Shown here piece after piece: positions 8,516 through 17,166 of a stretch of DNA of 64,000 nt. Under the pieces are notes generated by a model. The model did not search any database, was not told the DNA's origin, and saw only the letters and a list, made by a program, of their open reading frames with translations. Source of the DNA: an uncultured Ruminococcus sp. (GTDB lineage Bacteria > Bacillota > Clostridia > Oscillospirales > Ruminococcaceae); contig CAJTOG010000004.1 in the NCBI GenBank assembly GCA_910577575.1, positions 1 through 64,000 on the forward strand, in the 5' to 3' direction. The position numbers were made by a program, and so were the translations under genes. Position 1 is the first letter of the stretch, and each line of letters begins with the position of its first letter.

Positions 8516-9691
8516 ATGCAGTTAAGAAAAAAATTTACAAAAACAATAGCAGTTATGCTTTCTGCTGTATTGGTCGGGCTTTTCGGGACAGCTGAATATT
8601 ATTCACAGAGACTCCCACAGACTGTTACGGCTGAAAGAACAGAAGATGTAAAGTTTGCACTTTATCCTGAGTTGAGTGCTGATTATTCGGCTGATTGTGT
8701 ATCAATGTCGCTTTTCGGAGCAATTCCTGTTAAAAACATCAATATTAATCAGGAAGAAGCTCCTACACTTATTGCAGGCGGTAATCCGTTTGGAATAAAA
8801 CTTCTTATGGAAGGCGTTATGGTTACAGGCATGGGTGATATTGATTCAGTGTGTCCGGCAGAAGAGGCGGGAATTGAAAAAGGAGATATTATAACTCTTG
8901 CAGATAATCAGTCTGTAATATCCAATTCTGCTTTACAGAGTATTATAAACAACAGCGAAGGCGAAAGTATTGAGCTTTCGGTAAAACGTGGAGAAAAAGT
9001 GTTCAATGTTGATTTAAAACCTGTGTACTGTCAGAAATCCGGAACGTGGAAAGGCGGAATGTGGGTACGTGACAGCATTGCCGGAATAGGGACGATGACA
9101 TTTATAGACAAGTCCACAGGTCATTTTGCAGGTCTCGGACATCCGGTATGTGATTCATCTACAGGCGAACTTATACCCATTCACAGTGGTGAAGCAGTGC
9201 CGGTTGTAATTACTGATATGAAAAAAGGTTCGGCAGGTATTCCCGGAGAACTTCACGGAGAATTTACAAGGCTGCCAGTATACGGCACTTTAACGCAGAA
9301 CAGTGACAGCGGAGTTTTTGGAAGTCTGTCAGATTTGTCATCACAGATTTTATGCAATAATGCTCAGGAATATAAAATGGGCTACAGACAGGATATAACA
9401 ACAGGTGAAGCGTATATTCTTACGACAGTTTCAGGAAGTGAACCTAAAAAGTATTCTGTTGAAATTGAACAGATTGACTATAACAGTAAGGAGTCTGCCA
9501 AGAATATGATTATACGCATAACTGATGAAGAGCTTCTTGAAGCTTCCGGTGGAATAGTTCAGGGAATGAGCGGAAGTCCCGTTATTCAGAATGATAAGCT
9601 TATCGGTGCTGTAACTCATGTTTTTGTTGCTGACCCTACACGAGGATATGCTATATTTGCCGAAAATATGTTTCAAAGTATTTCAGAATAA
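8516..9691 (+). CDS. spoIVB: SpoIVB peptidase, sporulation checkpoint protease
   Basis: 391-aa protein with an N-terminal membrane anchor/signal (residues 8-28), a PDZ domain (about 100-170: PAEEAGIEKGDIITLADNQ) and an S55 peptidase domain. The catalytic triad known from Bacillus SpoIVB is visible as His209 (GLGHPVCD), Asp337 (ITDEELL) and Ser354 (GMSGSP). In spore formers this protease, secreted from the forespore, triggers SpoIVFB-dependent activation of sigma-K. Here it stands alone rather than beside spo0A or recN. GAGGAAATG provides the start. An AGCCGA/TCGGCT hairpin lies in the leader just upstream (about 8484-8500). Confidence 0.93.
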   Translation: MQLRKKFTKTIAVMLSAVLVGLFGTAEYYSQRLPQTVTAERTEDVKFALYPELSADYSADCVSMSLFGAIPVKNININQEEAPTLIAGGNPFGIKLLMEGVMVTGMGDIDSVCPAEEAGIEKGDIITLADNQSVISNSALQSIINNSEGESIELSVKRGEKVFNVDLKPVYCQKSGTWKGGMWVRDSIAGIGTMTFIDKSTGHFAGLGHPVCDSSTGELIPIHSGEAVPVVITDMKKGSAGIPGELHGEFTRLPVYGTLTQNSDSGVFGSLSDLSSQILCNNAQEYKMGYRQDITTGEAYILTTVSGSEPKKYSVEIEQIDYNSKESAKNMIIRITDEELLEASGGIVQGMSGSPVIQNDKLIGAVTHVFVADPTRGYAIFAENMFQSISE

Positions 9692-9697
9692 AAAACA

Positions 9698-9721
9698 GGG
9701 CGTTACAAGAAAGTAACGCCC
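9698..9721 (-). terminator. Intrinsic terminator of the HPr gene, shared with spoIVB
   Basis: Perfect 9-bp stem GGGCGTTAC / GTAACGCCC with a 6-nt loop. The T-run (TGTTTTTT) lies on the minus-strand side, so it mainly serves the HPr gene, but it may also stop spoIVB transcription. Confidence 0.8.
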
Positions 9722-9746
9722 TTAAATCAGTTTGATTGAACGAAAA

Positions 9747-10019
9747 TTATCTGTTTTCCTCACTGAAACCACTGTCAACAAGCTCGATAAGAGCATCAAC
9801 AGCAGCTCTTTCGTCAGCACCGTCAGCAATAATCTTAACGTTAGTGCCGCCTACAATACCGAGTGAAAGGATACCAAGAAGGCTCTTTGCGTTGACTCTG
9901 CGTTCTTCTTTCTCAATCCAGATAGATGACTTAAATTCATTAGCCTTCTGAATAAAGAAGGTAGCGGGTCTTGCATGAAGTCCAACCTGATTCTTAACCA
10001 TTACATCTCTGACAAACAT
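9747..10019 (-). CDS. ptsH: HPr family phosphocarrier protein
   Basis: 90 aa, the usual length for HPr. His15 in GLHARPA is the residue phosphorylated by enzyme I, and Ser46 in VNAKSLLGI is the regulatory site phosphorylated by HPr kinase, so it can serve PTS transport and CcpA-type catabolite control. I start at the ATG at 10019, preceded by AGGAGAG; an open frame extends upstream to 10076 but without a good ribosome-binding site and beyond the family's length. It is a single gene with its own promoter (10097-10125) and terminator. No enzyme I or permease is adjacent, so a mainly regulatory role is possible. Confidence 0.9.
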   Translation of the reverse strand: MFVRDVMVKNQVGLHARPATFFIQKANEFKSSIWIEKEERRVNAKSLLGILSLGIVGGTNVKIIADGADERAAVDALIELVDSGFSEENR

Positions 10020-10096
10020 ATTCAACTCTCCTATTCTCTGAAGTGACGTGCCTGCAAATCGGCATCGTCTTTGCAATAATTCACTTGCTATATTTT

Positions 10097-10125
10097 ATTA
10101 TACATTTATTTTTTTTTGAAGTCAA
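10097..10125 (-). promoter_or_regulatory. Sigma-A promoter of the HPr gene
   Basis: Minus strand TTGACT (10125-10120), 17-nt spacer, TATAAT (10102-10097), leading into the HPr gene about 80 nt downstream. Confidence 0.8.
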
Positions 10126-10361
10126 CAAATTTTTATATTAAAAATGCTATATCTGATTATTTTCTACATTTCGATAAAATGAGAGTTGAATTTTATCATT
10201 GCGGTTGTGAATATTTACTACAAAAAAACAAATAATTTATTGTATAAGTTTCATAATATTTAACGCTTTAATATGTTGAACATATCTAAACGGAGAAAAT
10301 ATTTTCAAATATACTCTCTGTTTATGTCTATTTACTATAGTTGTTATATTTTATTGGTATA
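10126..10361. other. Non-coding region between the HPr promoter and trmD
   Basis: AT-rich, with no supported coding frame. It sits between the start of the HPr gene and the 3' end of trmD. I see no convincing terminator hairpin with a T-run for trmD. Confidence 0.5.
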
Positions 10362-11051
10362 TTATTTAAAATATTCTTCATATAAATCGGGTCTTCGTTG
10401 TTCTGTGAGCTTCAGGCTCTGTTCATGTCTCCATGATTCAATATTCTTATGATGTCCCGAAAGAAGTACAGATGGAACAGCTTTGCCTTCCCAGACTTCC
10501 GGTCTTGTATACTGCGGATATTCAAGAAGTCCGCTGTAGATGCTTTCGTCAGTGAAGCAAACATCATCTGAAAGAACTCCTTTACAGAGTCTTGCTATGC
10601 AGTCGGTGAGAACGAGTGCAGGAAGTTCTCCACCTGTGAGTACATAATCTCCGATTGAAATTTCTTCATCGACAATTTTATCAATTATACGCTGGTCAAC
10701 ACCTTCATAGTGTCCGCATATAATTAGAATATTCTCCATTTCTGAAAGCTCAGATGCACGTTTTTCGTTCAGGACTGTTCCTTTTGGAGACATATATATA
10801 GTATGCGGTTTACTGCCAAGGTCCTCACATACAGCCTTATAGCAGTTATAAATCGGTTCGCACTGCATTACCATTCCCATACCTCCGCCATATGGTGTAT
10901 CATCAACACGGCGGTGCTTATCCTTTGTATATTCTCTGATTTGTCTGCATGAAACTTCTATTTTTCCTGCTTTTCTTGCTCTTCCTACTATGCTTTCATT
11001 AAGTACGGCTTCACACATTTCAGGGAAAAGAGTTGCTATTTCTATTTTCAT
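10362..11051 (-). CDS. trmD: tRNA (guanine-37-N1)-methyltransferase TrmD
   Basis: 229-aa SPOUT-class enzyme that uses S-adenosylmethionine to methylate G37 next to the anticodon, preventing frameshifts. Family motifs are clear: RVDDTPYGGGMGMV in the first domain, GHYEGVDQRI and the knot loop SIGDYVLTGGELPALVL, then a C-terminal domain containing YPQYTRPEVWEG and LSGHHKNIESWRHEQS. It follows rimM by 26 nt in the conserved rimM-trmD order, but rpsP and rplS, the usual flanking genes, are absent here. Confidence 0.97.
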   Translation of the reverse strand: MKIEIATLFPEMCEAVLNESIVGRARKAGKIEVSCRQIREYTKDKHRRVDDTPYGGGMGMVMQCEPIYNCYKAVCEDLGSKPHTIYMSPKGTVLNEKRASELSEMENILIICGHYEGVDQRIIDKIVDEEISIGDYVLTGGELPALVLTDCIARLCKGVLSDDVCFTDESIYSGLLEYPQYTRPEVWEGKAVPSVLLSGHHKNIESWRHEQSLKLTEQRRPDLYEEYFK

Positions 11052-11077
11052 TTATTCCTCCGTAATTCAGACTGATT

Positions 11078-11581
11078 TTAGTCAAAAAGCTCCTCAAGAG
11101 GACGGATAAGCATCATATCATTATCAATATCAGTTAAAATAATTACTTCCGGAATTGCCGGCACAAGATATTCCCTGTCGTTTCCCTTTATCACATAAAC
11201 GTCATTTGCACCTGTCTGTAGTACATCAGTGATTCTGCCATATATTATACCTTCATCAGCGTCTTTTACCTCCATTCCAATTAAATCCTGTATAAAGTAA
11301 GTATTTTCATCAAGCTCCAGGTCGTTGCGGTGTATATACAGAATTTTATTTCGGAGCTTTTCAGCTTCTTCTGGTGTATTTATTCCTTTAATTTTTGCAA
11401 TTACCATATTTTTGAATACACGGTTTTTTTCAATATATATTTCATCATGATTTTTTCCTGAAAAAAGTCTGTCAAATTCGCATAGAAGTTCAGGCGTATC
11501 AGTATATGGCATTATTTTGACTTCTCCCTTTATGCCGTGAGTTGTAACAATTTTTCCTGCTTCAAGATATTCTTTTTTCAT
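11078..11581 (-). CDS. rimM: 16S rRNA processing protein RimM
   Basis: 167 aa. The N-terminal RimM domain (GKIVTTHGIKGEVKIMPYTD) is followed by a PRC-barrel (about residues 93-167: YFIQDLIGMEVKDADEG, LVPAIPEVI). It binds ribosomal protein S19 and helps mature the 30S head. First gene of the rimM-trmD pair, with GGAG ahead of the ATG. Confidence 0.95.
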   Translation of the reverse strand: MKKEYLEAGKIVTTHGIKGEVKIMPYTDTPELLCEFDRLFSGKNHDEIYIEKNRVFKNMVIAKIKGINTPEEAEKLRNKILYIHRNDLELDENTYFIQDLIGMEVKDADEGIIYGRITDVLQTGANDVYVIKGNDREYLVPAIPEVIILTDIDNDMMLIRPLEELFD

Positions 11582-11646
11582 TTTATTCCTCCGTTTAATT
11601 ATTCTAAATATTTTTACATGAAGCAGAAAAAATTTATCTTTACTGC

Positions 11647-12258
11647 TTATTTTGTCATTACGTGTTTACAGTATGTTGATTTTCCGCATTTCGGGCATTT
11701 AAGCTTTCTTTTTGTAAGAGTATGTGGCCCCATGATGTATGCTCTGAATTCAGGTACAAAACGGTTATGGCACTCCTTACATTCAAATGCTCCTGCTTCT
11801 CTGTCAAGAATACATGCTATGGTTATACCTCCGGCTATTACTATGACAGCAATTGCAATAAGTATGGTTCTTGTCCATACGGACATTTCAAATATTCCTG
11901 ATACTAATATCAATGGAACAGCGGACAAAAGAGTAAGTCCTGCTGTCATTGCTGACAGAATAATTTTCTTTTTGCTTTCCTGTGCTTCATGTACTAAATT
12001 CATAATATTTTCCTCCGCCTTTTCAATATAATTTCTTTCGGGAATTTTCTCGCCTGTAAGCAGTTCATTGACATTTATTCCAAGTTCCTCGCAGAGAGGA
12101 AGCATAAGTGAGACTTCTGGCATACCTTTACCGGTTTCCCATTTGGATACAGTCTTATTGCTGATGAAAAGCTTATCTGCAAGCTGTGTCTGAGTCATTC
12201 CCTTTTCTTTACGTATCTGTGCAATGAATTGTCCTGTTTTTATCTGGTTCATAGTCAT
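11647..12258 (-). CDS. XRE-family regulator with membrane segments and zinc ribbon
   Basis: 203-aa protein. Residues 1-65 form an XRE/Cro helix-turn-helix (FIAQIRKEKGMTQTQLADKL, ISNKTVSKWETGKGMP). Two hydrophobic segments lie at about 98-118 and 125-150, and the C-terminus carries a CxxC...CxxC zinc-ribbon-like pattern (FECKECHNRF ... LKCPKCGKSTYC). This membrane-tethered regulator layout is common in Firmicutes, but its signal is unknown. AGGAGG precedes the ATG. The promoter contains a palindrome over the -10, which suggests autoregulation. A second in-frame ATG at 12252 is also possible. Confidence 0.85.
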   Translation of the reverse strand: MTMNQIKTGQFIAQIRKEKGMTQTQLADKLFISNKTVSKWETGKGMPEVSLMLPLCEELGINVNELLTGEKIPERNYIEKAEENIMNLVHEAQESKKKIILSAMTAGLTLLSAVPLILVSGIFEMSVWTRTILIAIAVIVIAGGITIACILDREAGAFECKECHNRFVPEFRAYIMGPHTLTKRKLKCPKCGKSTYCKHVMTK

Positions 12259-12270
12259 TGCCCTCCTTTC

Positions 12271-12304
12271 GTGATAATTATATCACATCGGCGGAAAAAG
12301 TAAA
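12271..12304 (-). promoter_or_regulatory. Promoter of the XRE gene with overlapping operator palindrome
   Basis: On the minus strand TTTACT (12304-12299), 16-nt spacer, TATAAT (12282-12277). The -10 sits inside the perfect palindrome GTGATAATTATATCAC (12271-12286), so a bound dimer would block RNA polymerase. Confidence 0.6.
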
Positions 12305-12305
12305 C

Positions 12306-12352
12306 CCATGAACCGCAGAAGCAAATAATATAAGTGTTTCTACGGTTCGTGG
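12306..12352 (-). terminator. Terminator after the purB/phosphoesterase unit
   Basis: A long imperfect stem (GAACCGTAGAA against TTCTGCGGTTC on the minus strand) with an AT-rich loop is followed by a T-rich stretch (TTTACTTTTT). Confidence 0.6.
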
Positions 12353-12370
12353 ATATATAATTTAAGTTTC

Positions 12371-12889
12371 TTATTTATTGTTTTTTTCCTGTATACATTT
12401 TTTTATTTCAGAAAATTCAACAGGAATATAATTTATGCGTTCTGCACTAATACAGAAACTCCGTTCCGAAAAGTCTGTATATATGGGGTTTCTGTGAACA
12501 TGACCGAAAATATTTGCATATGGCATATTTATGTTTACGTATACAGGTTCATGGGAGATAATCCAGAAATTTTCATATATTACAGGATAGCGGCTTATTC
12601 CTGAAAATCCGCATTCATAATAATACTTTTCGTTTTCGGCATCATGATTTCCCATAACAAGTATTTTTTCACCATTGAGATTTTTACAGATTTCAGTTGC
12701 CTTTTCTTTATTATAGAAAGAAAAGTCCCCAACAATAAAAACTGTATCATTTTCCGAAACAGTGGCATTTCAGTTTTTTATAATTGTATTGTCCATTTCT
12801 GATATATCCGAAAACGGACGGTTTTCGTTTCTTATAATATTTCTGTCTCCGAAATGAGTATCTGCTATAAAAAATATTTTCTTCTGCAT
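12371..12889 (-). pseudogene. Metallophosphoesterase interrupted by an in-frame TGA
   Basis: A 173-codon frame runs from the ATG at 12889 to the TAA at 12371 but has TGA at codon 40 (12772-12770), where the family normally has Trp (context IIKN-stop-NATVSENDTV). All calcineurin-like metal-binding motifs are intact around it: ADTHFGD near residue 10, VGDFSFY, GNHD at about 79-83 and FGHVH near 135. The change TGG to TGA is a single base. The downstream part alone starts at MGNHD and lacks the first metal ligands, so it cannot be active by itself. It starts 8 nt after purB and is probably co-transcribed. Either a true nonsense mutation or a sequencing error. Confidence 0.8.
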
Positions 12890-12897
12890 ATTGTAAA

Positions 12898-14337
12898 TCA
12901 GTTTTTCATTTCAAAATTTTCGCCAAGAATTTCTTTGTTTGATTCAAGAATTGGATTGATAAATTCAGCAAGATATTCATCAACCTGCTGTGAGCTTCTG
13001 CCTGTGTAATTTTCAGGTCTGAGAACAGCATCAAGTTCTTCTTTGGTAATCATAAACAGCGGGTCTGCAACAATAAGTTCGCATAGATTATTGTCCTTAC
13101 CATAAATTTTAACCTGTTCTGCCGCAGTCATTGAGTATTCACGGATTCTTTCATGAAGTTCTTGGCGGTTTGCACCTTTCTTTACAGCGTCCATCATAAC
13201 ATTTTCTGTAGCCATGAACGGAAGTTCAGCCATAACACGTCTGCGGATAATTTCGGGATATACTATCATGCCATCAGTAACGTTCATCATGATGTTAAGT
13301 ATAGCGTCAATTCCGAGAAAAGCTTCTGCGACGGATATACGTTTGTTTGCTGAATCATCAAGAGTACGCTCGAACCACTGTGTTCCGGCAGTAAATGCAG
13401 GATTAAGACTGTCAATCATGACATATCTTGCAAGTGAAGTTATTCTTTCACATCTCATAGGATTGCGCTTATAAGCCATTGCAGATGAGCCTATCTGACT
13501 TTTTTCTCTTGGTTCTTCCATTTCCTTGAAACTCTGAAGTATTCTCATGTCATTTGAGAATTTACTGCATGACTGAGCAATTCCGCTTAATACTGAAAGT
13601 ACCTGAGAGTCTGTTTTTCTTGAATATGTCTGACCTGAAACAGGTACAACACTGTCAAATCCCATTTCTTCAGCAATCATTTTTTCAAGTTCTTTGACTT
13701 TTTCAGTATCACCTTCAAAAAGTTCCATGAAAGAAGCCTGTGTACCTGTAGTACCCTTTGAACCAAGAAGTTTTAAAGCAGATATTCTGTATTCCAAATC
13801 TTCAAAGTCCATAAGCAGTTCGTTAAGCCAAAGTGTTGCACGTTTGCCGACTGTTGTAAGCTGTGCAGGCTGTAAATGAGTATACGCAAGACATGGAAGA
13901 TTTTTATATTCATCTGCAAATTTTGCCAGATTGTTCATAACATTTATAAGTTTACGGCGGATAACATTTAAAGCGTCACGCATGATGATGACATCAGTGT
14001 TGTCTCCTACATAGCAGGAAGTTGCACCAAGGTGTATAATACCATCAGCATCAGGGCAAACCTTGCCATATGTATAGACATGAGCCATAACGTCATGGCG
14101 AACCTGCTTTTCACGTTCAGCCGCAATATTGTAATCAATATCATTTATGTGTTCTTCAAGCTGTTTAACCTGAGCTTCTGTAACGGGAAGTCCAAGTTTC
14201 ATTTCAGCTCTTGCAAGTGCAACCCAGAGTTTTCTCCATGTTGTAAATTTCTTGTCTGCTGAAAAGATATACTGCATTTCTTCGCTTGCATAACGTGTGC
14301 AGAAAGGTGATTCATAACTATTGATATTTTCACTCAT
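12898..14337 (-). CDS. purB: Adenylosuccinate lyase
   Basis: 479-aa member of the fumarase/aspartase superfamily. It cleaves SAICAR to AICAR and adenylosuccinate to AMP in purine synthesis. The signature loop [15 protein letters not shown] (about residue 280) carries the catalytic Ser, and the [14 protein letters not shown] segment carries the catalytic His. Ala rather than Pro after SSAM is a known variant. AAGGAG lies 8 nt before the ATG, and a consensus promoter is at 14392-14420. The phosphoesterase remnant follows in the same unit. Confidence 0.97.
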   Translation of the reverse strand: MSENINSYESPFCTRYASEEMQYIFSADKKFTTWRKLWVALARAEMKLGLPVTEAQVKQLEEHINDIDYNIAAEREKQVRHDVMAHVYTYGKVCPDADGIIHLGATSCYVGDNTDVIIMRDALNVIRRKLINVMNNLAKFADEYKNLPCLAYTHLQPAQLTTVGKRATLWLNELLMDFEDLEYRISALKLLGSKGTTGTQASFMELFEGDTEKVKELEKMIAEEMGFDSVVPVSGQTYSRKTDSQVLSVLSGIAQSCSKFSNDMRILQSFKEMEEPREKSQIGSSAMAYKRNPMRCERITSLARYVMIDSLNPAFTAGTQWFERTLDDSANKRISVAEAFLGIDAILNIMMNVTDGMIVYPEIIRRRVMAELPFMATENVMMDAVKKGANRQELHERIREYSMTAAEQVKIYGKDNNLCELIVADPLFMITKEELDAVLRPENYTGRSSQQVDEYLAEFINPILESNKEILGENFEMKN

Positions 14338-14391
14338 AATTTTAACTCCTTGTTTTTGCAGTTTAATATAACTACATATTTTTTCATTTTA

Positions 14392-14420
14392 ATTATACCA
14401 TTTTGCAGCACAGATGTCAA
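14392..14420 (-). promoter_or_regulatory. Consensus sigma-A promoter of purB
   Basis: Minus strand TTGACA (14420-14415), 17-nt spacer, TATAAT (14397-14392). Leader of about 50 nt; no obvious purine riboswitch in it. Confidence 0.85.
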
Positions 14421-14528
14421 CAGTGACAGAATTTAAATTATATACCTGTTATTTAATATGTGATGTTTTTAAATATGAACAAATTATTATTTAAGAGATT
14501 AGTTTATACAGTCAGTAAATAAAAAATC

Positions 14529-14548
14529 GGACAGTTTTTACACTGTCC
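14529..14548 (-). terminator. Terminator of the 2-oxoacid oxidoreductase operon
   Basis: GGACAG / CTGTCC stem with an 8-nt loop, followed on the minus strand by GATTTTTTATT. It begins 13 nt after the gamma-subunit stop. Confidence 0.75.
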
Positions 14549-14561
14549 AATAATTTTTTAT

Positions 14562-15095
14562 TCAATTATTCATACCGATTTCAATAGCTTTAAAATTATT
14601 TGTAATAAGATGAGATTTTGAAGGGGGGACAACTTTTTCAATAGCTTTTTTCATGGTATCAAGAGTAAAGATATTTGATTCTTTTATAAGCTTTCCAAGG
14701 AGTATAATATTTGAACCGCCTTTGAGTTCGTTGGTGTCAGCAAGCTGTGATGAAGGAATGGCATACATTTCAATATCTGTTCTGTTGCATTCACATTCAA
14801 TAAGCGTACTGTCATAGAATACCTTACCGCCTGTTTTTACTTCTGTTATGAATTTATCAAAAGAGGGCTGATTCATAGCGATAAGAATATCAGGAGCAAG
14901 TATGAGCGGAGAACCGATTGGTTCGTCGGAAATACATACGGAACAGTTAGCAGTACCTCCTCGCATTTCAGGACCATATGACGGAAGCCATGAAAGTTCC
15001 TTATTGTCCATAAGTCCGCAGTACGCAAGGATTTTTCCTGCAAAAAGCACTCCCTGACCGCCGAATCCTGCTAAAAGAATTTCAGTAGTAGCCAT
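14562..15095 (-). CDS. 2-oxoacid:ferredoxin oxidoreductase, gamma subunit
   Basis: 177 aa. The N-terminal [15 protein letters not shown] motif and the [14 protein letters not shown] motif are hallmarks of the gamma subunit of pyruvate/ketoacid:ferredoxin oxidoreductases. It works with the alpha and beta subunits and the small ferredoxin encoded just upstream to oxidise a 2-oxoacid with CoA, reducing ferredoxin. It directly abuts the beta-subunit gene, sharing one base. The four-gene layout fits a 2-oxoisovalerate (VOR) or 2-oxoglutarate (KOR) enzyme; substrate is not decided by sequence alone. Confidence 0.93.
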   Translation of the reverse strand: MATTEILLAGFGGQGVLFAGKILAYCGLMDNKELSWLPSYGPEMRGGTANCSVCISDEPIGSPLILAPDILIAMNQPSFDKFITEVKTGGKVFYDSTLIECECNRTDIEMYAIPSSQLADTNELKGGSNIILLGKLIKESNIFTLDTMKKAIEKVVPPSKSHLITNNFKAIEIGMNN

Positions 15096-15847
15096 TATTT
15101 ATTTCCCTCCTCTGTTATATCTTTATAAACACCGAGCGGATAATATGGAATCATTTCATCCTGAAGTCTCTTTATAGCTTCTGTCGGAGTAAGTCCCCAG
15201 TTGGTCGGACAGGTTGAAAGTACTTCTACAATAGAGAATCCTTTTTTAGCCTTTTGATTTTCAAATGCCTTTCTTATAGCTTTTTTGGTTTCACGGATAT
15301 GTGGGATTGTATCAACTGCCACACGATGAGCATATGCAGTACCTGTTAAAGTTGAAAGCATCTCGCATACACGTACAGGGTATCCGGCAAGCTCAGGGTC
15401 ACGGCCGAAAGGAGTAGTCTGTGTAACCTGACCCGGAAGAGTTGTAGGAGCCATCTGACCGCCTGTCATTCCGTAGATAGTATTATTTATGAATATGATT
15501 ACAATATTTTCTCCTCGTGTTGCGGAGTGGACAGTTTCAGCAGTACCGATGGCAGCAAGGTCACCGTCGCCCTGATATGTAAATACAAATTTATCCGGAT
15601 TTGTACGCTTTACACCTGTAGCAACAGCCGGTGCACGTCCGTGTGGAGCTTCAATCATGTCACAGCCGAAATAATCATAAGCCATGACGGAGCATCCGAC
15701 AGGGCATACCCCAATTGTATCGCCTTCAATATCCATTTCATCAAGAACTTCACAGATAAGTCTGTGAACGATACCGTGAGTACAGCCGGGGCAATAGTGC
15801 ATAGGTACATCAAGAAGTGACTTCGGTTTTTCAAATACAACAGCCAT
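15095..15847 (-). CDS. 2-oxoacid:ferredoxin oxidoreductase, beta (ThDP-binding) subunit
   Basis: 250 aa. It binds thiamine diphosphate: the GDGDLAAIGTAETVHSATR segment with the following NNTIYGMTGGQ is the GDG...N ThDP/Mg motif, and YCPGCTHG and CPVGC near the N-terminus fit Cys residues of this family. No ferredoxin-like Cys clusters lie in this subunit; those are in the separate 65-aa subunit. It abuts the alpha gene at 15847. MTGGQMAPTT is strongly conserved in VOR/KOR beta chains. Confidence 0.94.
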   Translation of the reverse strand: MAVVFEKPKSLLDVPMHYCPGCTHGIVHRLICEVLDEMDIEGDTIGVCPVGCSVMAYDYFGCDMIEAPHGRAPAVATGVKRTNPDKFVFTYQGDGDLAAIGTAETVHSATRGENIVIIFINNTIYGMTGGQMAPTTLPGQVTQTTPFGRDPELAGYPVRVCEMLSTLTGTAYAHRVAVDTIPHIRETKKAIRKAFENQKAKKGFSIVEVLSTCPTNWGLTPTEAIKRLQDEMIPYYPLGVYKDITEEGNK

Positions 15848-16905
15848 TATTCAGCACCTCCGATTTTTTTGATTTCTGCCAGAACTTCGGCAGGAGTAGG
15901 AATAACACCGCCTGTACGTCCATAGAACTCAACAGGCTTTGAGCAGTTTATTGCAAGTTTTATATCATCAATCATCTGTCCCATTGACATCTCAACACTG
16001 AGAAGCTTTTTTGCATTCTTGGAAGCTTCATTTATTTCCTTTACAGGGAATGGCCATAATGTTTTGGGACGGAACAGACCTGCCTTTATACCCTGTGCTC
16101 TTGCATCATTTACAGCCGATTTTACAACTCTTGCTGTAGCACCGAATGCACAGAGAAGTATATCACAGTCTTCTGTGAAATAAAGCTCAGCATCTGTTTC
16201 ATTTTCCTTGATTATATCATATCTCCTGAAACGTTCAGTAACTGAATTTTCAAGTTCGTCAGGTTTAAGATAAAGTGAATTTATAATATGATGTTCTCTT
16301 TTTTTACAATGACCGTTTGCAGCCCAGATTTTTTTATCGTGAGCATTTGCATTGATTTCAGGGAATGATACAGGTTCCATCATCTGACCGAGCAGACCAT
16401 CAGCAAGAATCATAGTGGGCATACGGTATTCATCAGCCTTGTCGAATGCCTTTATAACCATATCAACCATTTCCTGAACAGAAGCAGGTGCAAATACGAG
16501 CAAATGGAAGTCGCCGTGACCAAGAGCTTTGGTAGCCTGCCAGTAGTCTGCCTGTGATGGTTGAATGCCTCCGAGTCCCGGACCGCCTCGCTGTACATTG
16601 ATAATTACAGCAGGAACATCAGAGCCTGCGATATAGGAGATACCCTCGCTCTTGAGTGAAAGTCCTGGGGAAGATGATGATGTCATGGCACGTACTCCTG
16701 TTGAAGCGGCACCAAGTACCATATTTATAGCAGCAATTTCAGATTCTGCCTGTAAGAATACACCGCCTGCCTTGTGCATACGCTTTGACATATATGCGGC
16801 AAGCTCTGTCTGTGGAGTAATAGGGTATCCGAAGAAGCATTTGCAGCCTGCTCTTATAGCAGCTTCAGCAAGTGCTTCATTACCTTTCATAAGATTTCTT
16901 TCCAA
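15847..16905 (-). CDS. vorB: 2-oxoacid:ferredoxin oxidoreductase, alpha subunit (VorB-like)
   Basis: 352 aa. The start NLMKGNEALAEAAIRAGCKCFFGYPITPQTELAAYM is the pyrimidine-binding domain of POR/VOR/KOR alpha chains, and GVRAMTSSSSPGLSLKSEG and QRGGPGLGG are conserved loops. The C-terminal third is the domain II part (LLCAFGATARVVKSAV, RPKTLWPFP, VEMSMGQMIDDI). Clostridial homologues of this layout are usually named 3-methyl-2-oxobutanoate dehydrogenase VorB and work on branched-chain 2-oxoacids; 2-oxoglutarate remains an alternative. It lies 20 nt after the ferredoxin gene. Confidence 0.92.
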   Translation of the reverse strand: MERNLMKGNEALAEAAIRAGCKCFFGYPITPQTELAAYMSKRMHKAGGVFLQAESEIAAINMVLGAASTGVRAMTSSSSPGLSLKSEGISYIAGSDVPAVIINVQRGGPGLGGIQPSQADYWQATKALGHGDFHLLVFAPASVQEMVDMVIKAFDKADEYRMPTMILADGLLGQMMEPVSFPEINANAHDKKIWAANGHCKKREHHIINSLYLKPDELENSVTERFRRYDIIKENETDAELYFTEDCDILLCAFGATARVVKSAVNDARAQGIKAGLFRPKTLWPFPVKEINEASKNAKKLLSVEMSMGQMIDDIKLAINCSKPVEFYGRTGGVIPTPAEVLAEIKKIGGAE

Positions 16906-16925
16906 AGCTTTACAGCTCCTTTCAT

Positions 16926-17123
16926 TTATTTTTCAACAATAATTGCACAGTCGGGACACATCATTCCGCACATGGCACAGCCGATACATGAGTTTTCATC
17001 AGTACATACGGCATAAAAATATCCTTTTTTATTGCGTTTTTCTTTTTGAATTTCAACGATTTTTTTCGGACAGGCAGTTGTACAAAGTCCGCAGCCTTTG
17101 CAGCGTTCAGTTATAACAGTCAT
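16926..17123 (-). CDS. 2[4Fe-4S] ferredoxin subunit of the oxidoreductase (delta)
   Basis: 65 aa with two CxxCxxCxxxCP motifs (CKGCGLCTTACP and CIGCAMCGMMCP), each binding one [4Fe-4S] cluster; it carries electrons out of the oxidoreductase. I start at the ATG at 17123, eight residues before the first Cys pair, as in homologous delta subunits. GTG codons at 17144/17141 are in frame, and the ribosome-binding site is weak for all choices. Second gene of the operon. Confidence 0.9.
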   Translation of the reverse strand: MTVITERCKGCGLCTTACPKKIVEIQKEKRNKKGYFYAVCTDENSCIGCAMCGMMCPDCAIIVEK

Positions 17124-17166
17124 CTTAGCCAAATTCAACACCACACTTTCAAATTAAAATTATGAA

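Noticed and set aside
11537..12031. Plus-strand open frame opposite the XRE gene and the rimM start
   Set aside because: Antisense to a clear helix-turn-helix gene with conserved motifs, and without a family-like sequence of its own.
12371..12655. Separate small phosphoesterase starting at MGNHD
   Set aside because: It lacks the first metal-binding motifs and has no ribosome-binding site; the same frame continues upstream past one TGA, so it is the tail of an interrupted gene.
12770..12772. TGA might encode Trp (codon reassignment) in this organism
   Set aside because: TGA is the natural stop of several intact genes here (fabG, nadA, leuB, aroK), often in ATGA overlaps, and Trp is written TGG throughout. 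Local nonsense changes explain the two cases.
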